A stretch of 64,000 nucleotides of DNA from Natrinema sp. DC36 (lineage in GTDB: Archaea > Halobacteriota > Halobacteria > Halobacteriales > Natrialbaceae): NCBI RefSeq assembly GCF_020405225.1, contig NZ_CP084472.1, positions 186,001-250,000 on the forward strand, in the 5' to 3' direction. Shown here piece by piece: positions 43,076-50,021 of this stretch (positions are counted from its first letter, which is position 1; each line of letters opens with the position of its first letter). The translations under genes and the position numbers were made by a program. A model generated the notes under the pieces. The model ran no database searches, was not told where the DNA came from, and was given only the letters and a program-made list of their open reading frames with translations.

Positions 43076-43296
43076 CGAACCGCCTCCACATCGATCGTTT
43101 GGCGTGACCAGACGTACGCTTCCTCGCGATTCTCCCGGTCCTCGAGCCAGAAGCGGCCCGTCTCGTCGACCCGCTGCTGGACGCGCGGCGGTTCGCTGGT
43201 CAGCCGTCCGAGGACGGACTGCAGGTAGTTCGCGGGGGTTGGTTGCGCACTATTCGATCCGGTATCGTCTTCTGTATGGTTGTCGTCTGCGTACAT
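43072..43296 (-). CDS. Small proviral protein, first of the leftward relay
   Basis: A 74-residue protein. A disordered N-terminus rich in D/T/S is followed by 'LGRLTSEPPRVQQRVDETGRF' and 'REEAYVWSRQTIDVEAVR'. First gene of a series of about eleven genes that overlap stop-to-start down to 38939. A likely promoter for the series lies upstream ('cgcttttagtg' near 43445 on the minus strand). Unrecognised. Confidence 0.65.
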   Translation of the reverse strand: MYADDNHTEDDTGSNSAQPTPANYLQSVLGRLTSEPPRVQQRVDETGRFWLEDRENREEAYVWSRQTIDVEAVR

Positions 43297-43346
43297 GGTT
43301 ACGGATGCGCCGGGGCGGGATTCCTGCCCCGGATGGTTGTCGTCTG
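43276..43346. repeat. Direct repeat and hairpin at the head of the leftward relay
   Basis: 'atggttgtcgtctg' occurs at 43276-43289 and again at 43333-43346; between the copies is a 7-bp inverted repeat CCGGGGC/GCCCCGG (43310-43316 and 43326-43332). The first copy spans the 5' end of gene 43072-43296, the rest is its leader. Candidate regulatory RNA structure or operator pair. Confidence 0.5.
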
Positions 43347-43608
43347 TAACCCGCGGACTGCCGGGGCGCGAACGGTTGGACCCTGGTCGCGCTCCGGCCG
43401 TGGCCGCGAGTAACTGATTCTCTGTTGGACCTGATACACACTAAAAGCGACCCGCGGCATTTCGAAATAGCTACTGACGGGCAATTGTCGGTTAACGGCT
43501 GTTGCAACCGTCTTACCCGCTGTGTAACTATGACCGTGTGGTGCGTCTGTGATCATGCGTATCAGAGTGTCCTCGAGTCGGGCGCTGAGGACGCCCGACT
43601 TCCGCAGT
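43297..43608. other. Intergenic region, probable leftward promoter
   Basis: About 310 bases without a supported gene, between the ribbon-helix-helix gene and the leftward relay. 'cgcttttagtg' (minus strand, near 43445) is the best TATA candidate and would give a leader of about 120 bases including the repeat at 43276-43346. The remaining sequence shows nothing more. Confidence 0.4.
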
Positions 43609-43809
43609 TTAGTTCGTAGCCTGTGCTCCGTTGACCGAGTCGTCGTTTGCCTGATCCGGCCGACAGTCTTGTCGCTCAAGATATTCGTCAATCGCCTCGC
43701 GAATGATTTCTGAGCGGCTTACCGAATCGCCGGGTTCGCTACGCTCATAGGCTATCTCATCGACCTCCTCGATCATTTCGTCCGGGATGCTTACCCCTGG
43801 AGATGCCAT
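43609..43809 (-). CDS. Ribbon-helix-helix (CopG-like) regulator
   Basis: A 66-residue protein. 'SPGVSIPDEMIEEVDEIAYE' has the beta strand and first helix, 'SVSRSEIIREAIDEYLERQD' the second helix with the S-R-S-E turn typical of CopG/NikR N-termini. It should bind DNA as a dimer. The ATG at 43809 is used; it lies about 30 bases after a TATA-like 'catttatg' embedded in an inverted repeat. Divergent from a second ribbon-helix-helix gene at 43907. Confidence 0.82.
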   Translation of the reverse strand: MASPGVSIPDEMIEEVDEIAYERSEPGDSVSRSEIIREAIDEYLERQDCRPDQANDDSVNGAQATN

Positions 43810-43827
43810 CACCACCACGTTACCAGC

Positions 43828-43894
43828 CTACCAGCATAAATGTTTGGTAGCTCACCAGACTGTTTAACCACTAGCATTTATAGTACCAAGGTAC
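43828..43894. promoter_or_regulatory. Divergent promoter with two palindromes
   Basis: CTACCA (43828-43833) and TGGTAG (43845-43850) form an inverted repeat around the leftward TATA; GTACCAAGGTAC (43883-43894) is a palindrome directly after the rightward TATA 'atttata' (43876-43882). Both use the core ACC/GGT, so the two ribbon-helix-helix proteins encoded on either side probably regulate here. Confidence 0.62.
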
Positions 43895-43906
43895 CACACC
43901 ACCACT

Positions 43907-44098
43907 ATGGCAAATACTGGGATCACTGTTCCCGACGAGCTGCTCGAGGACTTCGACGACAAGGTCTTCGAGCTGAAGGCGGAGGGAGAGATCGATCGCG
44001 ACGCTTCGAGGAGTGAGGTCATCCGTACTCTCATGGAGGAATGGGTAGAGGGAAACTCGAAATCCGATTCGACGGCGGCGATGGTGACAGCTGACTAA
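43907..44098 (+). CDS. Ribbon-helix-helix protein
   Basis: A 63-residue protein. 'GITVPDELLEDFDDKVFELK' then 'DASRSEVIRTLMEEWVEGN' follow the strand-helix-helix order with the R-S-E turn. ATG 28 bases after the TATA box, leaderless. Related in layout to the divergent partner but not closely similar. Together they resemble the repressor pair of a temperate virus switch (inference). Confidence 0.8.
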   Translation: MANTGITVPDELLEDFDDKVFELKAEGEIDRDASRSEVIRTLMEEWVEGNSKSDSTAAMVTAD

Positions 44099-44220
44099 TT
44101 TGCTTCTGTAGCCTCTCGCGGATTGAACTCAACAGGCACTTCTAACTCTTCGTCGGTCACTTCATACTGTTTCGCGTTTGTGTCTCCAGGCATCCTGATA
44201 AAATCGTAGTCTGCTATCTT
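44095..44220 (-). pseudogene. C-terminal remnant of an Orc1/Cdc6 gene
   Basis: The minus strand reads 41 codons 'KIADYDFIRMPGDTNAKQYE' onward to a stop at 44095, matching the last 41 residues of the intact Orc1/Cdc6 at 46322-47392 ('KMADYDLIRMPGDTNAKVYE' onward) at most positions. DNA similarity stops sharply at 44220; the next bases begin a 16-bp inverted repeat at 44222. This is the tail of a second initiator gene, cut by the adjoining element or by recombination. Confidence 0.8.
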
Positions 44221-44268
44221 CGTTGCCGTTCAGTACAGGTCGAGGACTTACCGCAGAAGCTGTGCCCG

Positions 44269-44709
44269 TCAGTCCACTCGCATAACTGCTAACTGAAACT
44301 GCTCGAACGATCGAATTACCTCAACGAACTCGCCAGGGTCAACTGGCTTTTTGAGGACTGCATCTTCGTCTGCATCATGATCAAGGTCACGGGACTCGAT
44401 CAGGTCTTCCTTCATCCCGGTCAGGATGACCACTGGGACATGATCCAACTCGGGGTGGTGTTTGATTTCGTGTAAAACATCTTCACCATCCACCTTCGGC
44501 AGATTCAGATCGAGCAATACAATGTCTGGTCGAGGTGCGTCGTCGTACTCTCCACGTTGATAGATGAAGTCGAGTGCTGACTGGCCATCAGTGACGGCGT
44601 TGAGTGTGTTTTCGATGTTCCCGTCTGAGAAGGTTTCTTCGATGAGGCGAACGTCGCCAGGATTGTCTTCTACCAGCAGTATTACCGCCTCTGATGACCC
44701 GTTTCCCAT
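44269..44709 (-). CDS. Single-domain response regulator
   Basis: A 146-residue CheY-like receiver of the Rcp1 type. 'ILLVEDNPGDVRLIEETF' gives the acidic pair, D67 in 'DIVLLDLNLPKVDG' is the phosphorylation site, 'VVILTG' holds the Thr, and 'AVLKKPVDPGEFVEVI' the Lys. There is no output domain, so it would act by protein contact in a phosphorelay with a host histidine kinase. It lies alone inside a pair of 16-bp inverted repeats. Confidence 0.88.
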   Translation of the reverse strand: MGNGSSEAVILLVEDNPGDVRLIEETFSDGNIENTLNAVTDGQSALDFIYQRGEYDDAPRPDIVLLDLNLPKVDGEDVLHEIKHHPELDHVPVVILTGMKEDLIESRDLDHDADEDAVLKKPVDPGEFVEVIRSFEQFQLAVMRVD

Positions 44710-44806
44710 GGTGTGGTGAATTGGATAACTCGATATAAGAGATTTGGTGAGATGCCTAATAGGTATAATTTCGAGTCTTCAACATCGACTGTTGTTTCCT
44801 ATTATC

Positions 44807-44830
44807 GTTCAGTACGCACATGTACTGAAC
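44807..44830. repeat. Palindrome inside the right end of the response-regulator cassette
   Basis: GTTCAGTAC-GCACAT-GTACTGAAC, a perfect 9-bp inverted repeat with 6 bases between, overlapping the right terminal repeat. It lies about 100 bases upstream of the response-regulator ATG and 120 bases upstream of the HTH gene at 44949, so it might also serve either promoter. Confidence 0.6.
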
Positions 44831-44948
44831 GGCAACTACACATGGTCAAATAGCGGTATTTTTCACACGGATCTGTGAGGTAAATGCTCTTGAACTGGAC
44901 ACGGTCCCCGAGGGGTGGGATTTTTACCCATTCACGATAAATAGTAAC

Positions 44949-45602
44949 ATGGCAATTGAGGCCTCGTTCACATCCACTGATGACGAGTTCCCCCTCGCGG
45001 AAGTCTTCGAGAAGTTCCCTAACTCCCAAGTGGAATTAGACCGCGTCGTTCCTACGAATCACGCAATAATTCCATACTTTTGGTTACAACTTGGCAACGA
45101 CTCAGAGGTTTCTATGGATGGAATCAATCATCCCGGCCTCAACGATTTGAAAGTAGTTGATAAAGTTGGGGACGAGGCACTTATTCGGATTGAGTGGGAT
45201 TTAGATTACGAGAGTGTCCTCAAAGCAATCCTCGAAACGGGTGTGTCACTCATATCAGCTATTGGGAAGGAGGATAAATGGACATTTGATGTCCGTGGTG
45301 AGGACCAGCAAGATATCTCGGATTTCCAATCATATTGCAATGAGTGTGATATTCCCCTTGAACTCGTCCAACTCCACGCGTTGTCCCCAATGCACTCGGG
45401 GAATGAGTACGACCTCACAGAGGCACAACGAGAAGCCTTGACACTCGCGTACGCTCGTGGCTACTTTGATTCTCCCCGGGATGTGTCCCAAGATGATGTC
45501 GCTGATGAACTTGGAATTACCCGCCAAGCATTCGCTTCGCGACTGCGACGGGGTATGAGACGGTTGGTTTCCAGTACTATTATCCATTCGTCGCCGGAAT
45601 GA
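44949..45602 (+). CDS. Bacterio-opsin-activator-type HTH regulator
   Basis: A 217-residue protein. The C-terminal part 'LTEAQREALTLAYARGYFD' and 'DVADELGITRQAFASRLRRG' (residues 155-200) is the HTH-10 domain of haloarchaeal Bat-type activators; the N-terminal 150 residues are the matching alpha/beta GAF-like sensor half ('IRIEWDLDYESVLKAI'). It probably activates host or viral genes in response to an unknown signal. Codon use is AT-richer than the flanks, fitting proviral cargo. Confidence 0.85.
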   Translation: MAIEASFTSTDDEFPLAEVFEKFPNSQVELDRVVPTNHAIIPYFWLQLGNDSEVSMDGINHPGLNDLKVVDKVGDEALIRIEWDLDYESVLKAILETGVSLISAIGKEDKWTFDVRGEDQQDISDFQSYCNECDIPLELVQLHALSPMHSGNEYDLTEAQREALTLAYARGYFDSPRDVSQDDVADELGITRQAFASRLRRGMRRLVSSTIIHSSPE

Positions 45603-45664
45603 TCATATAAAGGAGTTGCCTAAGCAAAAGCCATTTTCATCCGCCTTCCGCCCCTGTCTATGAT

Positions 45665-46003
45665 GTGAACAGAGAAAATACCCCCGCCGAGAACCCCGTC
45701 GCTGGGACTCTGTCAACTGCTCCTAATGTCAAGCCATGTGATGAGGGGCGCTATCGTGTCGAATGCGATTTTGCTCTCGACGATCCGAGCCATGCTGTCG
45801 TCGCTGCAATCGGCACTCTCACCCAAACGGATCCACTAGAACTGGACCCATTGTATCAGGCTATCGACCCTGATGCTCTAAATCAGATGGTCTCCGCAAC
45901 CCGAGAGGAGTGCCAAGTCTCTTTCGAATATGCCGACTTTGATGTAACAGTCGATAGTACCGGGGCCATTATCTTCGAACAGCCGACAGGGGAGAACGTG
46001 TGA
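45665..46003 (+). CDS. HalOD1 output-domain protein
   Basis: A 112-residue protein with a GTG start. 'YRVECDFALDDPSHAVVAAIG', 'DPLELDPLYQAIDPDALNQMV' and 'FEYADFDVTVDSTGAI' match the HalOD1 domain, which in haloarchaea forms the output part of response regulators and also occurs alone. A second provirus copy lies at 51618-51881. It overlaps or adjoins the small zinc-ribbon gene that follows. Confidence 0.8.
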   Translation: MNRENTPAENPVAGTLSTAPNVKPCDEGRYRVECDFALDDPSHAVVAAIGTLTQTDPLELDPLYQAIDPDALNQMVSATREECQVSFEYADFDVTVDSTGAIIFEQPTGENV

Positions 46004-46011
46004 TTGCTGTG

Positions 46012-46137
46012 GTGAGAGAGTATGTTGAATGTATGAAGTGTGAGTTTGTTTTTATGGCCAATCGGAGTGCAGAACCAGAACCATATCACGGCACAGCATG
46101 TCCGAATTGTGACGAAGAGGAATTTGAATTTTTATGA
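46012..46137 (+). CDS. 41-residue zinc-ribbon mini-protein
   Basis: The frame from GTG 46012 (or 46009) reads 'REYVECMKCEFVFMANRS' then 'GTACPNCDEEEFEFL': two C-x-x-C knuckles 23 residues apart, a clear zinc-ribbon plan. Starts 8 bases after the HalOD1 stop, likely the same transcript. AT-rich codons like its neighbour. Confidence 0.6.
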   Translation: MREYVECMKCEFVFMANRSAEPEPYHGTACPNCDEEEFEFL

Positions 46138-46321
46138 AGAACGGAAATGTACATGAAACGTACATAGAGGCCCACGGTTTCTGAAATTTTGATGTCGGGC
46201 TCGAAATTTTATTGTCAATCACATGGACTCACTAATGATCTCCTCGCGATCAGTTCGCAGCCGTAGTGTCCAGTCGTTCCGAAGGGAGGAAGCTCCGAAT
46301 AATTTGATCTAACCGAACAGA

Positions 46322-47392
46322 TCAATTCACTTCTGTGGTCTCTCCCGGATCAAACCCGACAGGCGCTTCTAACTCTTCGTCGGTCGCTTCGTACACCTTC
46401 GCGTTCGTGTCTCCGGGCATCCTGATCAAATCGTAGTCGGCCATCTTGCTCAGGTAGTTCCATGCCTGCCGCCAACTCACCGGATCGTGGCCGCGACCTT
46501 CGAAGATCGCCTCTTTCTGCTTGCCGTAGACCTCGCGCATCTCACCACCGGAGATCGGCCCCAGAACACGGACGATCTCGTAGAGGCGCTGGTGGGGCAG
46601 CGGTAGACTCCGAAGGTTGTCCTTCCGTATCTTTTGCTTCGCCCGCCCGAACGCATCCGCGACGTCCTCGTCATGGAAGTAGTCGTGATTACGCTCGAGC
46701 GCCAGCTCTGCAGCGGAGAGCACGGTTTTAATCGCCCATCGAGCAACGCCGCCGGTCTCGTCGGCGATCCGCTCGAGGTGCCCATCCTGGGTCGGATCTC
46801 CAGTCAGGCCATGCTCGACGCGGGGCTCGAGGATATCCACGAGCTCGTCAGTACTGTACTTCCGATACTCGATCTGGGAGTCGCCGTGGAAGCGAGCGCG
46901 GAGATCGCGATCGATTCGGTTGAGCCACTCGACGTGCTGGTGCGTGATCGCGATGGTCGAGACGCCGTCGACGGAGAGCAGATCCTCGAGGACGTCCAGG
47001 TCGGGGATCACGTCGGCCTCGTCGAGCACGACGATAAACGGTCCATCGACGATCTTCTCGAGCATCGCAACGAGGTCCTCCCGTGGCTGGTTTCGATGGA
47101 CCATCGTTCCCTTCGGATATTTCTCGATCGCCTCGTGAAGGATCCCGTTCCCCGTCTTGCCCGAGCACTCGATCAGTGCGGAGCTGACCGTGGACCGCTT
47201 GCGGAGATCGCGTAGCATCTGCCGAGCGGTCGCCGTCTTCCCGACACCGCTGGGGCCGTAGATCAGGATGTCGTTGGCACGTTCGCCGTGTTGGGCCGGC
47301 TCGAGTAAGCGAGAGAGCGAGTTTTTCTCCTCGTGCCGGTGGAGAATATCGGTCGGGTACTCGTCGTCGAAAACCCACTGCGATTCAATCAT
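46322..47392 (-). CDS. Orc1/Cdc6 family replication initiator
   Basis: A 356-residue AAA+ initiator. Walker A 'IYGPSGVGKTATARQML' at about residues 44-60, Walker B 'FIVVLDEADVIPDLDVLEDL' at about 119-138, sensor 1 'VSTIAITHQ', sensor 2 region 'GGVARWAIKTVLSAAELAL', and a C-terminal winged helix ('RLYEIVRVLGPISGGEMREVYG'). Archaeal Orc1/Cdc6 proteins bind origin repeats and load MCM. A virus-encoded copy would start replication of the provirus or excised genome. The TATA-like 'acttatg' is 28 bases before the ATG. Confidence 0.9.
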   Translation of the reverse strand: MIESQWVFDDEYPTDILHRHEEKNSLSRLLEPAQHGERANDILIYGPSGVGKTATARQMLRDLRKRSTVSSALIECSGKTGNGILHEAIEKYPKGTMVHRNQPREDLVAMLEKIVDGPFIVVLDEADVIPDLDVLEDLLSVDGVSTIAITHQHVEWLNRIDRDLRARFHGDSQIEYRKYSTDELVDILEPRVEHGLTGDPTQDGHLERIADETGGVARWAIKTVLSAAELALERNHDYFHDEDVADAFGRAKQKIRKDNLRSLPLPHQRLYEIVRVLGPISGGEMREVYGKQKEAIFEGRGHDPVSWRQAWNYLSKMADYDLIRMPGDTNAKVYEATDEELEAPVGFDPGETTEVN

Positions 47393-47697
47393 ACCCTGGC
47401 AGTCTCACCTCTCCGACATAAGTGATGGAACCCGGTTTCCGATAGTTCCGATACAGGGGCTATCGGGTAATCCTGGTAGTACAACCGTCAGGAAAATGGT
47501 TTGTCGCTTCCGTTACTGATTCCGAAACTACTTTTGCCGATGTGATGCCGTCTGCAGTTTCGAGAGACCCCCTCTCAATAGACTCGGACCATTTCGATAA
47601 CCATCCTAAAGCCGTAATGGGCGACGTTTCGAAACCTATTGTAAAGTAGGGCAAACATTCACAAGATTAATCAGATGATAATGAGAAGTAGCCTACC
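47393..47697. other. Candidate origin or operator region upstream of orc1/cdc6
   Basis: About 305 bases without a convincing gene. It contains TTCCGATA twice (47437-47444 and 47446-47453) and the inverted TATCGG (47461-47466), giving CCGATA-caggggc-TATCGG, just beyond the orc1/cdc6 promoter. Haloarchaeal origins usually lie beside the initiator gene with repeated inverted motifs; these are few and not the standard ORB sequence, so this is only a candidate. A TTG-started frame (47460-47654) was not accepted. Confidence 0.4.
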
Positions 47698-48207
47698 ATG
47701 CAGGAACTCCCGCTAAATGCCCTCCAACAGGATGATTCTGATGGAAAGGCTGGCGGGAAAGACGATTGGGAGACTGGCTGGCGCTATGGAGAGCGCGTCA
47801 TTGATGAGATGGTCGGTGACCAAGATACCGATTGGGGCGAATTAGAGCAGGAGGTTGAAAATGAGGCAAAGGAGCGGATTGAGTATCGAGAAAGCAAGGT
47901 GATAGGCGGCTCCTACCAGGATTCAGAAGCGCTTCGAGTGAAGGTAGATACTCTGCAACAAAGGGTAAGTACGCTGGAGGTCATAATAGAAAACGAGATG
48001 GCAAGCGACACAGCCACTATTGACGTAACCGAGTTCCGCACGTTTCTCGGCCTTTCGTCGCTGGCCAGTGTCGCGTTCCTCTTACTGTTTCTGATGATGT
48101 TCAGCGCGGACATTCTTCCAGTAGCCCTCGTTGCAGGGCTTACCGTCCTGCTCTTCCTTTCGGCGCTCGGGTTTGGGAGACTCTGGTATGATCTTAGCGG
48201 TTATTGA
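47698..48207 (+). CDS. Proviral membrane protein with coiled coil
   Basis: A 169-residue protein. N-terminal 110 residues are soluble and charged, with a short coiled coil 'LRVKVDTLQQRVSTLEVII'; then two spans 'FLGLSSLASVAFLLLFLMMF' and 'VALVAGLTVLLFLSALGFG'. Pairs with the next membrane gene, which overlaps it by 20 bases. A role in superinfection exclusion or membrane sensing is possible but not shown. Confidence 0.72.
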   Translation: MQELPLNALQQDDSDGKAGGKDDWETGWRYGERVIDEMVGDQDTDWGELEQEVENEAKERIEYRESKVIGGSYQDSEALRVKVDTLQQRVSTLEVIIENEMASDTATIDVTEFRTFLGLSSLASVAFLLLFLMMFSADILPVALVAGLTVLLFLSALGFGRLWYDLSGY

Positions 48208-48454
48208 AGCCGTTGCCAACGCCTTCTTCATCCTTGAGGAGGAGAATCAGGAGCTATTCCAGAAGCTGAAAAACACGTTATTAGGTGGTATTCTCGGCTT
48301 TGTCACGATTGTAACGTTGCTGGTGACAGTTTATAAGGAACTCGTCCATTTCGTCTTGTATTCAGGGACAGTCCTGCTTGCGATATTCGTTCTCTTAGTA
48401 TTCTATCGGTGTTGGGAATTTATCAAATATGAACTCAAAATACCAGGCCAATAG
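48188..48454 (+). CDS. Small two-span proviral membrane protein
   Basis: An 88-residue protein. An N-terminal amphipathic segment ('VANAFFILEEENQELFQKL') is followed by spans 'TLLGGILGFVTIVTLLVTVY' and 'VLYSGTVLLAIFVLLVFYR'. The ATG at 48188 lies inside the end of the preceding gene, giving tight coupling, so the two products probably act together. AT-rich. Confidence 0.7.
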   Translation: MILAVIEAVANAFFILEEENQELFQKLKNTLLGGILGFVTIVTLLVTVYKELVHFVLYSGTVLLAIFVLLVFYRCWEFIKYELKIPGQ

Positions 48455-48463
48455 AAAACCGTA

Positions 48464-48661
48464 CTACTCGCCGATCGCGACGCCGTCGGCGCACTCGAGG
48501 GCGACATCCTCGACGGGCTCGCACCCGGTCTCGCGCCATTGACAACCGTTCCACTCGAGCGTCACCCGTAGCCAGCCACCGTCTGACCGCGGCCGGAAGG
48601 ATACCTTCCGCAGCGGGCCGCCGGTCGGCCGATAGCGGATGTCAACCGCATCGTCAGCCAT
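48464..48661 (-). CDS. Small beta-rich proviral protein
   Basis: A 65-residue protein with 'IRYRPTGGPLRKVSFRPRSD' and 'WLRVTLEWNGCQWRETGCE', a likely small beta sandwich. Last of a second leftward series (49839 to 48464); start overlaps the 39-residue gene. Unrecognised. Confidence 0.63.
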   Translation of the reverse strand: MADDAVDIRYRPTGGPLRKVSFRPRSDGGWLRVTLEWNGCQWRETGCEPVEDVALECADGVAIGE

Positions 48662-48773
48662 CGTTGTCCTCTAGGAACTCGGCGATCGCCCGGCAGCGCT
48701 CGGCGACCTTCTCGTCGGTCAGCGGGCGCTCGAACGTGACCCTCATCTCGACCGTGTCACCGCTGGCCGCCAT
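48654..48773 (-). CDS. 39-residue proviral protein
   Basis: Read directly: 'MAASGDTVEMRVTFERPLTD' then a helix 'EKVAERCRAIAEFLEDN'. The start overlaps the stop of gene 48773-49192 and the end overlaps the next start by 8 bases. A strand-helix mini-protein kept by the coupling; function unknown. Confidence 0.58.
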   Translation of the reverse strand: MAASGDTVEMRVTFERPLTDEKVAERCRAIAEFLEDNDG

Positions 48774-49192
48774 CACGCGGTCACCTCGTCCCAGACGCCG
48801 GCGCGCTTCGCGGCCTCGGAGTGTCCCTGCAGCCAGTCTCGGGCCTCCACCTTCGCGTCCGCGATCTCGTCGTCGCTCCAGGCGTCTTCCCAGTCGTCGA
48901 CGACCTTGAGCAGATCCACGAGTGCGGCGGCGATGACCTCGTCAACGACGTCGTCGATGTGGTCGTTGATCTCTTCGGCTGCACCGAAGACGTCCAGCCG
49001 GCGGTCCTCGAGATCCTCGTCGGTCGAGAGTTCGTAGATGTCCTCCGCGACCGAGACGTACCGCTCGAGGTCGACCCCGTGATCATGGTGGCCCTGGACT
49101 GCCTCGTAGACGTTGTTGTGGCAGATCGTCGTGTCGAACGCGTTCGCACGCTTGTGGACGAGTTCGTTGAGTCGCTTCCGAGCCTGCATCAC
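48773..49192 (-). CDS. Helical proviral protein
   Basis: A 139-residue, mostly helical protein: 'ARKRLNELVHKRANAFDTTI', 'VSVAEDIYELSTDEDLEDRR' and 'DIADAKVEARDWLQGHSEAA' in order (the last with slight uncertainty in phase). There is no catalytic motif. Start overlaps the stop of the zinc-finger gene (ATGA). Unrecognised. Confidence 0.66.
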   Translation of the reverse strand: MMQARKRLNELVHKRANAFDTTICHNNVYEAVQGHHDHGVDLERYVSVAEDIYELSTDEDLEDRRLDVFGAAEEINDHIDDVVDEVIAAALVDLLKVVDDWEDAWSDDEIADAKVEARDWLQGHSEAAKRAGVWDEVTA

Positions 49193-49437
49193 CGCTCACC
49201 CCCACCGTCGCCGCCGTCGGCACGGATCTCTGGGCCGGCGACCGCTTCGGCTTCGCAAGCGAACTGACGCTGGTGTTTGAGATCTTGTTGGGCCTGCTGT
49301 TCGCGGGCATCCGCGACTCGGGCCTGGAGTTCGCGCCGATCGACAACCTTCCCGCAGGAGTCGCATAGGCCGCGGGCATCGAGCGGTCGGAGTGCATCGC
49401 AGCGCTCGCAGCCGTTGGGATCTCTGCCAGCTATCAT
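49189..49437 (-). CDS. Proviral zinc-finger protein
   Basis: An 82-residue protein. 'GCERCDALRPLDARGLCDSCG' region: cysteines 10, 13, 26 and 29 make one treble-clef-like zinc site, followed by a helix rich in Q/A/R ('ELQARVADAREQQAQQDL'). Probably binds nucleic acid or a protein partner. Coupled downstream; 3 bases after the next upstream gene. Confidence 0.7.
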   Translation of the reverse strand: MIAGRDPNGCERCDALRPLDARGLCDSCGKVVDRRELQARVADAREQQAQQDLKHQRQFACEAEAVAGPEIRADGGDGGGER

Positions 49438-49440
49438 CGT

Positions 49441-49839
49441 TTACAGCACCTCCTCAAGGATGTCGTACGCCTGGTCAGCTGCCGAGACCGGTCGTTCGGC
49501 CCAGCCACTCTCATCGTCGTCGCCGACCTCCTGGTCAATGAACTGGATCCAGCGCCGGAGATCGTCACCGCCCTCGCCCATCGATCCGAGTAGGATGCCT
49601 TCCGTGTGCAGGATCGGGCCCCGCAGCGAGAACACCGGCACCGCACCGGAGTCGTCGCGGTCTGCTCGAGACTTCGTGACGACGATTCGCTCGAGTTTGC
49701 GGTCAACGTGGTGGTGACGGCCTTTCGTGTCTTCGCCGACGTAGCCGTAGTTCCAGCTACGTCGCTCGAGGACGACGTCGTCAATCTGTGCCTGTGCGTC
49801 AGTCGAAACGGTTTCATCCGTTGGGTGTTGTACGCTCAT
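49441..49839 (-). CDS. Hypothetical proviral protein, head of second leftward series
   Basis: A 132-residue protein. 'VVLERRSWNYGYVGEDTKG' and 'HHHVDRKLERIVVTKSRADR' are basic and beta-rich; the C-terminus is acidic and helical. First gene of the leftward set ending at 48464, divergent from the winged-helix gene at 50022 over a 182-base promoter region. Unrecognised. Confidence 0.67.
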   Translation of the reverse strand: MSVQHPTDETVSTDAQAQIDDVVLERRSWNYGYVGEDTKGRHHHVDRKLERIVVTKSRADRDDSGAVPVFSLRGPILHTEGILLGSMGEGGDDLRRWIQFIDQEVGDDDESGWAERPVSAADQAYDILEEVL

Positions 49840-50021
49840 ACGCTGGTTTCTCCAGCACGGTCGAGGGCGTTACAGCGCCCGACGGCCATTTCCTCAGCCG
49901 AACTCCCGTGCTCATCCTACAGTACGTCACTTGCGCATGTAAAGCTTGCGGTTGTCAATAGCGGTTGTAGGTAGACGACCGAAACATTTTCCCACGGTGC
50001 CATCAAACGTTGCACTTGTAA

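Larger units (their letters stand above)
44222..44836. mobile_element. 615-bp segment bounded by 16-bp inverted repeats
   Basis: GTTGCCGTTCAGTACA at 44222-44237 and its exact reverse complement at 44821-44836 enclose a single response-regulator gene. The left repeat starts 2 bases from the point where Orc1/Cdc6 similarity ends, as expected for an insertion. There is no transposase and no obvious target duplication, so it would be a non-autonomous cassette; alternatively the repeats are regulatory. Confidence 0.45.

Noticed and set aside
47460-47654. 64-codon minus-strand frame upstream of orc1/cdc6
   Set aside because: It needs a TTG start, has no promoter or partner and overlaps the repeats near 47437-47466; composition is not convincing.
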